Counted from the stretch's first letter, positions 43,682 through 62,437 are shown. The stretch is DNA of 64,000 nucleotides from Palsa-504 sp963819785 (GCA_963819785.1 CAWFXW010000017.1:124001-188000); one strand, 5' to 3'. Numbers and translations: made by a program. Notes: generated from the sequence alone by a model not told the origin.

Positions 43682-44001
43682 CAGATCTCCCTCCCGCTCG
43701 GCCTCGCGATGCGAATCTTCCTGCCGTCTTCGTCGATCCGGTAACCGACCCGGGCCGCGCTCTTGCTTTCCGGATCGGCCAGCTGGACGTTGCTCACGTC
43801 GATCGGCGCTTCCTCGTGCGTGATGCCACCTTCCTTGGCCCCGCGCTGGCCCTGGTAGGTGACCTTCTTGTTCTTCTTGACCACGTTGACGCCCTGGACC
43901 AAGACCTTGCCCCGGTCCGGGTAGGCCGCGATCACCAGCCCGGTGCGCCCGCGGTCCCGGCCGGCCATGACGATCACGTGATCGCCCTTCTTGATCTTCA
44001 T
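43681..44001 (-). CDS. rplX: 50S ribosomal protein L24
   Basis: A 106-residue assembly protein with a KOW motif (KKGDHVIVMAGRDRGRTGLVIAAYPDRGKVLVQGVNVVKK). The rest, GGITHEEAPIDVSNVQLAD, is standard. It directly follows rplN. Confidence 0.98.
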   Translation of the reverse strand: MKIKKGDHVIVMAGRDRGRTGLVIAAYPDRGKVLVQGVNVVKKNKKVTYQGQRGAKEGGITHEEAPIDVSNVQLADPESKSAARVGYRIDEDGRKIRIARPSGREI

Positions 44002-44370
44002 CTAGAGCACCTCCGGTGCCAGCGAGATGATCCGCATGAACCGCTTCTCCCGCAGTTCACGGCCGACCGGCCCGAAGATGCGGGTCCCGCGCGGGTCACC
44101 GCCGTCCCGGATCAGCACCGCGGCGTTCTCGTCGAACCGGATGTAGGAGCCGTCGCCACGGCGGCGCTCCTTGCGCGTGCGTACCACGACCGCCTTGACG
44201 ACATCGCCCTTCTTCACGCCGGCGCCGGGAAGGGCATCCTTCACGGTCGCCACGATGACGTCACCGATGCCCGCGTATCGCCGGCCGCTGCCGCCGAGCA
44301 CACGGATGCACAAGATCTCCTTGGCCCCGGTGTTGTCGGCGACCTTAAGCCGCGACTCCTGCTGGATCAC
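44002..44370 (-). CDS. rplN: 50S ribosomal protein L14
   Basis: A 122-residue protein (MIQQESRLKVADNTGAKEILCIRVLGGSGRRYAGIGDVIVATVKDALPGAGVKKGDVVKAVVVRTRKE, RGTRIFGPVGRELREKRFMRIISLAPEVL). It is the first gene of the spc operon. The 134-base spacer from rpsQ is larger than usual and holds a repeat. Confidence 0.98.
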   Translation of the reverse strand: MIQQESRLKVADNTGAKEILCIRVLGGSGRRYAGIGDVIVATVKDALPGAGVKKGDVVKAVVVRTRKERRRGDGSYIRFDENAAVLIRDGGDPRGTRIFGPVGRELREKRFMRIISLAPEVL

Positions 44371-44384
44371 GTCAACCTCTCTCT

Positions 44385-44475
44385 ATCTTCCCCGGGGGCG
44401 CTGCCCCCCGGGGGACCCCCCGTATAGGGGGGACTGCCCGTCCCCCCTATGACCCCCCTGGGGGAACCCGGAGGT
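44385..44475. repeat. G-run/C-run palindromic element between rpsQ and rplN
   Basis: Several palindromes follow each other: CCCCGGGGGCGCTGCCCCCCGGGGG, then ACCCCCCGTATAGGGGGG and CCCCCCTATGACCCCCC with shared halves. A spacer is normal in this operon, but not one so rich in G-runs. The element could stop or slow RNA polymerase, or just be a mobile repeat that landed in a tolerated spot. Its blocks resemble those at 22270, 25827 and 46650. Confidence 0.55.
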
Positions 44476-44504
44476 CCTGCTCTGGCTGGGCATGCTCAAC
44501 GTTC

Positions 44505-44783
44505 TTACTTGGCCTTCTCGATGATCTCGGCCACCCGCCACCGCTTGGTCGCGGACAGCGGCCGGGTCTCCATCAGCAGCACGCGGTCGCCGACGCCGCA
44601 GGCGTTCTCGGCGTCGTGTGCCTGGTACTTCTTGGTACGGCGCAGAACCTTGCCGTACTTGGGGTGCTTGACGTGGTCCTCGACCTCGACAACGACGGTC
44701 TTGTCCATCTTGTCGCTGACTACCAGGCCTTCCCGGCCCTTGCGGTAGCCGCGCGTCACGGCACCCGTGGCTTGCTCGCTCAC
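44505..44783 (-). CDS. rpsQ: 30S ribosomal protein S17
   Basis: A 92-residue OB-fold protein: GYRKGREGLVVSDKMDKTVVVEVEDHVKHPKYGKVLRRTKKYQAHDAENACGVGDRVLLMETRPLSATKRWRVAEI. The end of the S10 operon. It overlaps the rpmC stop by 4 bases. Confidence 0.98.
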   Translation of the reverse strand: MSEQATGAVTRGYRKGREGLVVSDKMDKTVVVEVEDHVKHPKYGKVLRRTKKYQAHDAENACGVGDRVLLMETRPLSATKRWRVAEIIEKAK

Positions 44784-45094
44784 TTGCTTGCCTCCTCGGC
44801 CGCGTCGTCATCGGTGGCCGTATCTTCGACGGCAGCCGCCGGAGTCGCCGGCGCGGCAACCTCCGGTTCGCCGGACTCCTCGATCAGCGTGATGATCCCG
44901 AGCTCGCGCTCGCGCATGATCGTGTAGATCCGGGCGATCTCCTTGCGGACCGCGCGCAGCCGTCCGTGGCTCTCAAGCTGCCCGGTGGCACCCTGGAAGC
45001 GCAGGTTGAACAGCTCTTCCTTGGCCTCGGCCAGCTTGGCGTGCAGTTCTTCCTCGGTGGACACGCGCAGCTGCGCGGTCAGGCCGCTAGCCAT
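44780..45094 (-). CDS. rpmC: 50S ribosomal protein L29
   Basis: A 104-residue L29 near the exit tunnel. The usual 65-residue helical hairpin (LTAQLRVSTEEELHAKLAEAKEELFNLRFQGATGQLESHGRLRAVRKEIARIYTIMRERE) is followed by a 30-residue acidic Ala-rich tail. Its ATG overlaps the rplP stop. Confidence 0.97.
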   Translation of the reverse strand: MASGLTAQLRVSTEEELHAKLAEAKEELFNLRFQGATGQLESHGRLRAVRKEIARIYTIMRERELGIITLIEESGEPEVAAPATPAAAVEDTATDDDAAEEASK

Positions 45095-45513
45095 CAGCCC
45101 TCACCGACCTCTCGCTTGACCACCTTGCACTTCATGGGCAGCTTGTGGATCGCGCGGCGCAGCGCCTCGCGGGCCACCGGCTCGGCCACCCCGGACAGCT
45201 CGAACATGACGCGGCCCGGCTTGACGTTGGCGATCCACCATTCCGGCGAGCCCTTGCCCGAGCCCATCCGGGTCTCGGCCGGCTTCTTGGTCAGCGGCCG
45301 GTCCGGGTAGATGTTGATCCAGACCTTGCCGCCACGGCGGATGTGCCGGGTCATGGCGATACGGGCCGCCTCGATCTGCCGGTTGGTCACGTAGGCGTGC
45401 TCCAGGGCCTGGATCCCGTACTCGCCGAACGACACGTGGGTGCCGCCGGTCGCGTTACCGGTCCGGTGCGGCCGGTGCTGCTTACGGTGCTTAACCCTGC
45501 GCGGAATCAGCAT
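45094..45513 (-). CDS. rplP: 50S ribosomal protein L16
   Basis: A 139-residue protein from ATG 45513 (MLIPRRVKHRKQHRPHRTGNATGGTHVSFGEYGIQALEHAYVTNRQIEAARIAMTRHIRRGGKVWINIYPDRPLTKKPAETRMGSGKG). The open frame extends to 45555, but L16 begins at MLIPRR. It is a target site region for orthosomycins; nothing odd is seen. Confidence 0.98.
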   Translation of the reverse strand: MLIPRRVKHRKQHRPHRTGNATGGTHVSFGEYGIQALEHAYVTNRQIEAARIAMTRHIRRGGKVWINIYPDRPLTKKPAETRMGSGKGSPEWWIANVKPGRVMFELSGVAEPVAREALRRAIHKLPMKCKVVKREVGEG

Positions 45514-45517
45514 GTCC

Positions 45518-46273
45518 TCAGCCTTCCTCGCCGGCGGACGCGCCCTCAGGGGCACGACGCCGCGGACGCTGCGCGTCCCGTGGCCGCTGCGGCCGCTGCT
45601 GGGCCGCGGCCCGCAACGCGGCCTGCTGCGCCTCGCGGCCGGCCCGGCTGGTCGGCGCCTCGCCCTTGTAGATCCAGACCTTCACGCCGATCCGGCCGAA
45701 GGTGGTGCGGGCCTCGTAGAAGCCGTAGTCGATGTCCGCGCGCAGTGTGTGCAGCGGCACCCGGCCCTCGCGGTAGAACTCCGACCGGGACATCTCCGCG
45801 CCGCCCAGGCGACCCGAGCACTGCACCCGGATGCCCTTGGCGCCGCCCTTCATCGCGCTCTGGATCGCCTTGCGCATGGCCCGCCGGAACGACACCCGGC
45901 TGGACAGCTGCTCGGCGACGCCCTGCGCGACCAGCTGGGCGTCGATCTCGGGGTTCTTCACCTCGAGGATGTTCAGCTGGATCTGCTTGGCGGTCAGCTT
46001 CTCCAGGTCGCCGCGGATCCGGTCGGCTTCGGCACCGCGCCGGCCGATGACGATGCCCGGCCGGGCGGTGTGGATGTCCACCCGGACCCGGTCCCTGGTC
46101 CGCTCGATCTCGACCTTGGAGATGCCCGCCCGCTCCATGCCGCGCTGCAGCATGCGGCGGATGGCCACGTCCTCGGCCACGTATTCCTTGTACAGCTTGT
46201 CGGCGTACCAGCGGCTCTTGAAGTCGGTGGTGATGCCGAGCCGGAACCCGTGCGGATTCACTTTCTGTCCCAC
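45518..46273 (-). CDS. rpsC: 30S ribosomal protein S3
   Basis: A 251-residue protein. KH domain: VDIHTARPGIVIGRRGAEADRIRGDLEKLT; C-terminal S3 domain RVQCSGRLGGAEMSRSEFYREGRVPLHTLRADIDYGFYEARTTFGRIGVKVWIYKGE. An Arg/Gln/Ala-rich tail ends it. It overlaps the rplV stop by one base. Confidence 0.98.
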   Translation of the reverse strand: MGQKVNPHGFRLGITTDFKSRWYADKLYKEYVAEDVAIRRMLQRGMERAGISKVEIERTRDRVRVDIHTARPGIVIGRRGAEADRIRGDLEKLTAKQIQLNILEVKNPEIDAQLVAQGVAEQLSSRVSFRRAMRKAIQSAMKGGAKGIRVQCSGRLGGAEMSRSEFYREGRVPLHTLRADIDYGFYEARTTFGRIGVKVWIYKGEAPTSRAGREAQQAALRAAAQQRPQRPRDAQRPRRRAPEGASAGEEG

Positions 46274-46626
46274 TAGCGGGTTCCTCCCTCGGAGTCGTCG
46301 GAGACGATGACCGTGATGTGGCTGGTGCGCTTCAAGACGCGGTAACCGCGGCCCTGGGCCCGCGGCCGGAAGCGCTTGAGCGTCGGGCCCTCGTCGACCC
46401 AGGCCCGGCGCACCCAGAGCATGCCCCGGTCCGGGCGGCCGCCGCTGGCGTCCGCGTTGGCGATCGCGCTGGCGAGCACCTTGCCGACCGGCTCGCTGGC
46501 CGATTGCGGCGCGAAGGCCAGCACGGCCTGCGCCTGGTCAGCGGGCAGCCCGCGGATCAGGTCCACCACCCGGCGGGCCTTCCGCGGCGTGACGCGGACA
46601 TACCGCGCCTTCGCCCTTGCTTCCAT
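46273..46626 (-). CDS. rplV: 50S ribosomal protein L22
   Basis: A 117-residue tunnel protein from ATG 46626 (MEARAKARYVRVTPRKARRVVDLIRGLPADQAQAVLAFAPQSASEPVGKVLASAIANAD, then RPRAQGRGYRVLKRTSHITVIVSD). The frame is open upstream to 46803, but only this start fits L22. The gap to rpsS (109 bases) holds a repeat. Confidence 0.97.
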   Translation of the reverse strand: MEARAKARYVRVTPRKARRVVDLIRGLPADQAQAVLAFAPQSASEPVGKVLASAIANADASGGRPDRGMLWVRRAWVDEGPTLKRFRPRAQGRGYRVLKRTSHITVIVSDDSEGGTR

Positions 46627-46649
46627 CAATCCTCCTGTCCGTACACAGC

Positions 46650-46715
46650 CGCGAACTCCGCGGGGCGAAGCCCCGCACCGGGGGGCTCCGGGGGGTCGTC
46701 CCCCCGGGCTAGCAG
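46650..46715. repeat. G-run/C-run palindromic element between rpsS and rplV
   Basis: It contains CGGGGCGAAGCCCCG (46661-46675 region) and then GGGGGGCTCCGGGGGG, followed by TCGTCCCCCCGGGCTAGCAG (46680-46715). The last 24 bases match 22329-22352 with one difference. It lies in a normally short spacer of the S10 operon. Confidence 0.6.
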
Positions 46716-46735
46716 AGCCATGTGTCGTCGTTCTC

Positions 46736-47015
46736 CTATCGGCGGCTGCGCCGGTCGTCCTTGACGTGACTGCGGAAAGTCCGCGTGGGCGCGAACTCGC
46801 CAAGCTTGTGGCCCACCATCGACTCGGTGATGAACACCGGGATGTGCTTGCGGCCGTCGTGGACCGCGATCGTGTGGCCGAGCATGGCCGGCACGATCAT
46901 CGAACGCCGGGACCACGTTCCTGATGACGGTCTTCGATCCCCGCTCGTTCTGCACGTCCACCTTCTTCATCAGGTGGTCGTCAACGAAGGGGCCCTTCTT
47001 AAGACTACGAGGCAT
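46736..47015 (-). CDS. rpsS: 30S ribosomal protein S19 (one +1 frameshift)
   Basis: It starts MPRSLKKGPFVDDHLMKKVDVQNERGSKTVIR. Removing one base near 46918 continues TWSRRSMIVPAMLGHTIAVHDGRKHIPVFITESMVGHKLGEFAPTRTFRSHVKDDRRSRR and a TAG at 46736, i.e. a normal 92-residue S19. As given, the frame reads nonsense after residue 33 and runs to 46626. S19 is essential, so this is very probably a sequencing or assembly error. Confidence 0.93.
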
Positions 47016-47027
47016 CGCGTGCTGCTC

Positions 47028-47861
47028 CTACCGCTTGTTCCTGCCGCGGCGACGGCTGATCAGCCGGTCACTCGGCTTGTGCGCCCGCCGGGTCCGGCCC
47101 TCGGGCTGGCCCCACGGGCTGACCGGGTGGCGTCCGCCCGAACTCTTGCCCTCGCCGCCGCCCAGCGGGTGGTCGACCGGGTTCATGGCCACGCCGCGGA
47201 CGGAGGGGCGCTTGCCCTTCCACCGGTTCCGGCCGGCCTTGCCAAGCTTGATGTTGCCCTGCTCGGAGTTGCCGACCTCGCCGACCGTGGCGCGGCAGGT
47301 CACGTCGACCCGCCGGATCTCGCCGGACGGCATCCGCAGCTGCGCGTAGCCGCCCTCCTTGGCCAGCAGCTGCACGCCGGCGCCCGCCGAGCGGGCGATC
47401 TTGGCGCCGCCGCCGGGCCGCAGCTCGATGGCGTGCACCACCGTGCCGGTCGGGATGTTGCGCAGCGGCAGCGCGTTGCCCGGCTTGATGTCCGAGCCGG
47501 CGCCGCTCTCCACGGTGTCACCGGTCGACAGGCCCTGCGGGCAGATGATGTAGCGCTTCTCGCCGTCGGCGTAGTGCAGCAGCGCGATCCGGGCCGTGCG
47601 GTTCGGGTCGTACTCGATGTGCGCGACCTTGGCCGGCACGCCGTCCTTGTCCGCCCGCCGGAAGTCGATCAGCCGGTAGGACCGCTTGTGACCGCCGCCC
47701 TGGTGCCGTGCGGTGACGCGGCCGTGCACGTTCCGGCCGCCGCGCGAGTGCAGCGGGCGCACCAGCGACTTCTCCGGCTCGCTCCGGGTGACCTCGGCGA
47801 AGTCGGAGCCGCTCGCGCCGCGCCGCCCGGGGGTGGTCGGCTTGTACTTACGGATAGCCAT
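47028..47861 (-). CDS. rplB: 50S ribosomal protein L2
   Basis: A 277-residue protein near the peptidyl-transferase centre: MAIRKYKPTTPGRRGASGSDFAEVTRSEPEKSLVRPLHSRGGRNVHGRVTARHQGGGHKR, IELRPGGGAKIARSAGAGVQLLAKEG and GVAMNPVDHPLGGGEGKSSGGRHPVSPWGQPEG, with the conserved His. Standard length. Confidence 0.98.
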   Translation of the reverse strand: MAIRKYKPTTPGRRGASGSDFAEVTRSEPEKSLVRPLHSRGGRNVHGRVTARHQGGGHKRSYRLIDFRRADKDGVPAKVAHIEYDPNRTARIALLHYADGEKRYIICPQGLSTGDTVESGAGSDIKPGNALPLRNIPTGTVVHAIELRPGGGAKIARSAGAGVQLLAKEGGYAQLRMPSGEIRRVDVTCRATVGEVGNSEQGNIKLGKAGRNRWKGKRPSVRGVAMNPVDHPLGGGEGKSSGGRHPVSPWGQPEGRTRRAHKPSDRLISRRRGRNKR

Positions 47862-47877
47862 GTCTGGTCGTGTCTCC

Positions 47878-48171
47878 TCAGGCGCCGAAGATGTCGATCC
47901 GGTCCCCCGCGGCGAGGGTCACGATCGCTCGCTTGGTGTCCGGACGCTTGCCCCAGCCGTAACGGGTGCGCCGACGCTTGCCGTGGCGGTTCACGGTGTT
48001 GACACCGGTCACCTTGACCCCGAACACGGCCTCGACGGCCAGCCTGATCTGGGTCTTGTTGGCCTGCGGGTCGACGACGAAGGTGTACTTGCCCTCGTCG
48101 AGCAGCCCGTAGCTCTTCTCCGAGACGACCGGCCGCAGCAGGACGTCGCGCGGGTTGTTGTCCCGGCTCAC
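47878..48171 (-). CDS. rplW: 50S ribosomal protein L23
   Basis: A 97-residue exit-tunnel protein from GTG 48171 (MSRDNNPRDVLLRPVVSEKSYGLLDEGKYTFVVDPQANKTQIRLAVEAVFGVKVTGVNTVNRHGKRRR). The GTG overlaps the rplD stop (GTGA). SRP and trigger factor dock on it. Confidence 0.97.
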   Translation of the reverse strand: MSRDNNPRDVLLRPVVSEKSYGLLDEGKYTFVVDPQANKTQIRLAVEAVFGVKVTGVNTVNRHGKRRRTRYGWGKRPDTKRAIVTLAAGDRIDIFGA

Positions 48172-48830
48172 TGCGCTCCCTCTCTGTCCTTCGTCGCCCT
48201 GGCTCTCGAGACAAACGCCACCAGGGCCTGCTCGGTGAAGACCACGTGATCGCTGGCCAGCACGTCGTACGTGTTGAGCTGGTCCTCGGCCAGGACGTGC
48301 ACGCGTGGCACGTTGCGCAGCGACCTCCAGGTGATCTCGTCGTCGCGGTGCGCGACCACGAGCACCGGGCGGCCGAGCGTGCCGCCGGAAGAAGTCACCG
48401 CCCCGGTCAGCACGGCCACCGCGTCCTTGGTCTTCGGCGCGTCGCCCTCGACGAAGCTGCTGACGACCAGGACCCGGCCGTGGCTGAGCCGGTCGGACAG
48501 CGCGCCGCGCAGCGCCGCGGCCTTCATCTTCTTGGGCGTCCGCTGCACGTAGGAGCGCGGCACCGGGCCGTGCGCGGCGCCGCCGCCGGTGTAGTGGGGC
48601 GCGCGCAGCGAGCCCTGGCGGGCCCGGCCGGTGCCCTTCTGCCGGTACGGCTTCTTGCCGCCGCCGCGGACCTGGCCGCGGGTCTTGGCGGCGTGCGTGC
48701 CCTGCCGGGCCGCGGCCTGCTGGGCCACCACGACCTGGTGGATCAGCGGCACGTTGACCTTGGCGGCGAAGATTTCCTCCGGCAGGTCGACCGTCTTGCC
48801 CTCGGCGCCAATGACACTGACGGCGGTCAT
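48168..48830 (-). CDS. rplD: 50S ribosomal protein L4
   Basis: A 220-residue protein with the tunnel loop (ARQGTHAAKTRGQVRGGGKKPYRQKGTGRARQGSLRAPHYTGGGAAHGPVPRSY) and the C-terminal globular part (NVPRVHVLAEDQLNTYDVLASDHVVFTEQAL). It starts on the last base of the rplC stop. Confidence 0.98.
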   Translation of the reverse strand: MTAVSVIGAEGKTVDLPEEIFAAKVNVPLIHQVVVAQQAAARQGTHAAKTRGQVRGGGKKPYRQKGTGRARQGSLRAPHYTGGGAAHGPVPRSYVQRTPKKMKAAALRGALSDRLSHGRVLVVSSFVEGDAPKTKDAVAVLTGAVTSSGGTLGRPVLVVAHRDDEITWRSLRNVPRVHVLAEDQLNTYDVLASDHVVFTEQALVAFVSRARATKDREGAQ

Positions 48831-49495
48831 CAGGCTTCACCCCCACGCTCAGACAGGTTGCGGACCGCGCTGCGGACCAGGACGACCCGGCCGCGAGGGC
48901 CGGGCACCGCGCCCTTGATCAGGAGCAGGCCGCGCTCGGCGTCGACGGCATGCACGGTCAGCGACTGCACCGTGGTGCGCACGCCGCCCATCCGGCCGGC
49001 CATCCGCACCCCCTTGAACACGTGGCCCGGGGTGGCGCAGGCGCCGATGGACCCGGGCGAGCGGTGCTTGCGCTGGGTGCCGTGCGCGGCGCCCAGGCCC
49101 TTGAAGCCATGCCGCTTCATGACGCCCGCGGTGCCCTTGCCCTTGCTCTTGCCGGTCACATCCACGTACTGCCCGCTGGCGAACACCCCGGCGGTAACCT
49201 CCTGCCCGAGGGTGTACTCCGACGCGTCGTCGGTGCGCAGCTCGGCCAGGTACCGGCGCGGGGTCAGGCCCGCCTTCTCGAACACGCCGCTGACCGGCTT
49301 GGTCACCTTGCGCGGATCGATCTCGCCGAAGCCGAGCTGCACGGCCGAGTACCCGTCGGTGCCGGGGGTCCGCACGCCGGTCACCACGCACGGCCCGGCC
49401 TGTACGACGGTGACCGGCACGATCTGCCCGGCCTCGTTGAAGACCTGGGTCATGCCAAGCTTGGTGCCCAGGATCCCTTTGATCTGCTTGCCCAT
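48830..49495 (-). CDS. rplC: 50S ribosomal protein L3
   Basis: A 221-residue protein: KGILGTKLGMTQVFNEAGQIVPVTVVQAGPCVVTG, GTAGVMKRHGFKGLGAAHGTQRKHRSPGSIGACATPGHVFKGVRMAGRMG. It follows rpsJ by 13 bases. The first large-subunit gene of the S10 operon. Confidence 0.98.
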   Translation of the reverse strand: MGKQIKGILGTKLGMTQVFNEAGQIVPVTVVQAGPCVVTGVRTPGTDGYSAVQLGFGEIDPRKVTKPVSGVFEKAGLTPRRYLAELRTDDASEYTLGQEVTAGVFASGQYVDVTGKSKGKGTAGVMKRHGFKGLGAAHGTQRKHRSPGSIGACATPGHVFKGVRMAGRMGGVRTTVQSLTVHAVDAERGLLLIKGAVPGPRGRVVLVRSAVRNLSERGGEA

Positions 49496-49508
49496 GTCGG
49501 TGCGTTCC

Positions 49509-49817
49509 TCAGAGCTTGATCTCGATGTCGACGCCAGCCGGCAGGTCGAGGCGCATCAGCGAGTCCACCGTCTTCGGCGTCGGGTCGATGATGTCGATCA
49601 GCCGCTTGTGCGTCCGCATCTCGAAGTGCTCGCGCGAGTCCTTGTACTTGTGCGGAGAGCGGATGACGCAGTACACGTTCTTCTCGGTAGGCAGCGGCAC
49701 CGGGCCAGCCACCCGCGCGCCGGTACGCGTCACGGTGTCGACGATCTTCCGCGCCGAGCTGTCGATGACCTCGTGGTCATATGCCTTGAGCCGGATGCGG
49801 ATCTTCTGTCCCGCCAT
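49509..49817 (-). CDS. rpsJ: 30S ribosomal protein S10 (NusE)
   Basis: A 102-residue protein, also the NusE antitermination factor: AGQKIRIRLKAYDHEVIDSSARKIVDTVTRTGARVAGPVPLPTEKNVYCVIRSPHKYKDSREHFEMRTHKRLIDIIDPTPKTVDSLMRLDLPAGVDIEIKL. The first gene of the S10 operon, 108 bases after tuf. An A/T-rich stretch (minus strand GATTTTAAAG near 49850) may be part of its promoter. Confidence 0.98.
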   Translation of the reverse strand: MAGQKIRIRLKAYDHEVIDSSARKIVDTVTRTGARVAGPVPLPTEKNVYCVIRSPHKYKDSREHFEMRTHKRLIDIIDPTPKTVDSLMRLDLPAGVDIEIKL

Positions 49818-49880
49818 GGTTGGCCTCGGTGTCCTTCGCTTTTAGTCAGCCACTTTAAAATCTGGCGCTGTGCTTACGTG

Positions 49881-49918
49881 ATCCGGCGGCCGGAGCCTCG
49901 CGGTCCCGGCCGCCGGAT
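49881..49918 (-). terminator. hairpin after tuf
   Basis: ATCCGGCGGCCGG (49881-49893) pairs perfectly with CCGGCCGCCGGAT (49906-49918) across 12 bases, just after the tuf stop. There is no T-run, as is frequent for high-GC actinobacterial terminators. It separates the str and S10 transcripts. Confidence 0.7.
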
Positions 49919-49925
49919 TCGACGG

Positions 49926-51119
<1,194 letters not shown>

Positions 51120-51157
51120 TGGATTCTCCTCGTTGGTTAACTTTGGGGCCGGACTGA

Positions 51158-53254
<2,097 letters not shown>

Positions 53255-53300
53255 GATTCCTCGTCCTCGTAATTAGAAGTTCTTGGTGCCGGTCCGGCGT

Positions 53301-53770
53301 CTACCAGCGGTAGTGGGCGAACGCCTTGTTGGACTCGGCCATCTTGTGCGTGTCCTCGCGCCGCTTCACGCTGGCGCCGAGGCCGTTGCTGGCGTCGAGC
53401 AGCTCGTTCATGAGCCGCTCGGTCATGGTCTTCTCGCGGCGGTTCCTGGAGTAGGCCACGATCCAGCGCAGCGCCAGCGTGGTGCTGCGGGACGCGCGGA
53501 CCTCGACCGGCACCTGGTAGGTGGCGCCGCCGACGCGGCGGCTCTTGACCTCCAGGGTCGGCTTGACGTTGTCCAGGGCGCGCTTGAGGGTGATCACCGG
53601 ATCGTTGCCGGTCTTCTCCCGGCAGCCCTCGAGCGCTCCGTACACGATGTGCTCGGCGACCGATCGCTTGCCGGCCTTGAGCACCTTGTTGGCGAGCGCG
53701 GTGACAAGCGGCGAGCCGTAGACCGGATCGGTGACTAGCTGCCGCTTCGTCGCGGGACCCTTGCGAGGCA

Positions 53771-53771
<1 letters not shown>
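53301..53771 (-). CDS. rpsG: 30S ribosomal protein S7
   Basis: A 156-residue primary binder of the 3' 16S domain: MPRKGPATKRQLVTDPVYGSPLVTALANKVLKAGKRSVAEHIVYGAL, KPTLEVKSRRVGGATYQVPVEVRASR and AFAHYRW at the end. It starts on the last base of the rpsL stop. Confidence 0.98.
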
Positions 53772-54145
<374 letters not shown>

Positions 54146-54439
54146 CCGCGTCTCCGTCTTTCCGTCGTTTCGTGTCGAGGTGCTAAACGGTCTAGGGACC
54201 AAAAGCGGAACCCCGTAACCCGTCTAGCTGGGCTTTCTTACCCTCGGCCGACCCCCGAGGTCGGGCGTGTCGCCGTGACCGGACGTCAGCGGCTCGTAGT
54301 GAGCCGACTACTGGGAGGAAGAAAACCCGTTGCTGCCAGCCGGCCGGCCACCCGGAGCCGGTCTGCCGACCGTCAGGCCCCTGAGCTGGCCATCAACTGG
54401 CATGCGTACGTGCCCATGCGAACACGGACACGGATGAAG

Positions 54440-54467
54440 AACTTACCATGACCTAAGTCTCAAGCAA
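54440..54467 (-). promoter_or_regulatory. possible promoter of the str operon
   Basis: On the minus strand: TTGCTT (54462-54467), a 16-base spacer and TAAGTT (54440-54445). It lies in the most A/T-rich part of the spacer and would give a leader of about 290 bases before rpsL. Moderate match only. Confidence 0.4.
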
Positions 54468-54585
54468 AATCGAGCGTCCACCCGGCCCGGTCCCCCGGGG
54501 AGCGTGGATGCTCGTGATGCATTGCTCGTACATGTCCAACGCGGGATGCGCCCCGTTTAATCCCCGGTCCCGCGCGGCTGCGTTT

Positions 54586-54714
54586 GGGGGTTGTGGCACA
54601 CAACCCCTGATAGACGGGGCTTGTGGACCACGCACCCCAGACCGCGGGCGGGCAGGTTCGGGGGTTGTGGCACACAGGCCCCGATAGACCACGGGGGTTG
54701 TGGCACACAGGCCC
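54586..54714. repeat. palindromic TTGTGGCACACA repeat units
   Basis: GGGGTTGTG-GCA-CACAACCCC (54587-54607) is a perfect 9-base hairpin. The unit GGGGGTTGTGGCACACAGG then CCCC occurs twice more (54660-54681, 54693-54714), with ATAGAC following the first two, and a degenerate form GGGGCTTGTGGACCACGC lies at 54616-54633. It looks like a small REP-like cluster. Confidence 0.65.
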
Positions 54715-54758
54715 CAATTGGCGCGTGTCGGCCGCGGCGGCGAGGCGGGCGCGGAACG

Positions 54759-54826
54759 GGGAGCGGGACAGCCGGGAGCGGGACAGCGGGAGCGGGACAG
54801 CCGGGAGCGGGACAGCCGGGAGCGGG
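54759..54826. repeat. 15-base tandem repeat downstream of rpoC
   Basis: Units of GGGAGCGGGACAGCC: four copies (one missing a C) and a partial fifth. It is separate from the palindromic units by about 45 bases. Confidence 0.8.
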
Positions 54827-54860
54827 CCTGCGGAGGCTCGAAGCGGAGAACGGGGGCTCG

Positions 54861-54890
54861 AGCCACGGACCGTTCGGCCTAATAAATAGA
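54861..54890 (-). repeat. dispersed core repeat, copy after rpoC
   Basis: On the minus strand CTATTTATTAGGCCGAACGG then TCCGTGGCT. The A/T run here also serves as the tail of the rpoC terminator. Fourth copy of the core seen in the window. Confidence 0.6.
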
Positions 54891-54931
54891 GCACGGGCTG
54901 GCGGCCACGTTGGAGCGGCCGCCAGCCCGTG
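54881..54931 (-). terminator. rho-independent terminator of rpoBC
   Basis: CACGGGCTGGCGGCC (54892-54906) is a perfect 15-base inverted match of 54917-54931 with a 10-base loop, followed on the minus strand by CTCTATTTATT. It lies 15 bases after the rpoC stop. The strongest terminator in the window. Confidence 0.88.
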
Positions 54932-54945
54932 ACTGGTTTTCGTGC

Positions 54946-58818
<3,873 letters not shown>

Positions 58819-58839
58819 TGTGTGTAACCCCCTTCTCGG

Positions 58840-62319
<3,480 letters not shown>

Positions 62320-62437
62320 CAGGGGTCCTTCCGAACTTGTCGCGGAAATATCACCGCACGCACGCCAAACGCCCCGCGGCAAATACCCCGTAGCGCGAGG
62401 TGGAAACCGAGGACGTCAGAGTGCAGCGCAAACTAGC

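Larger units (their letters stand above)
54146..54945. other. 800-base spacer between rpoC and rpsL with repeats
   Basis: No convincing gene. In the order of transcription (minus strand) it holds the rpoC terminator, a dispersed core repeat, the 15-base tandem repeat, a set of palindromic TTGTGGCACACA units and the promoter region of the str operon. Short open frames across the repeats code only for GLCATTP-type or SRERD-type repetition and have no support as genes. Confidence 0.6.

Noticed and set aside
54453..54894. Open frames on the minus strand in the rpoC-rpsL gap (GLCATTP-type repeats)
   Set aside because: They are made only by the palindromic and tandem repeats, have no family similarity and start without a ribosome site.
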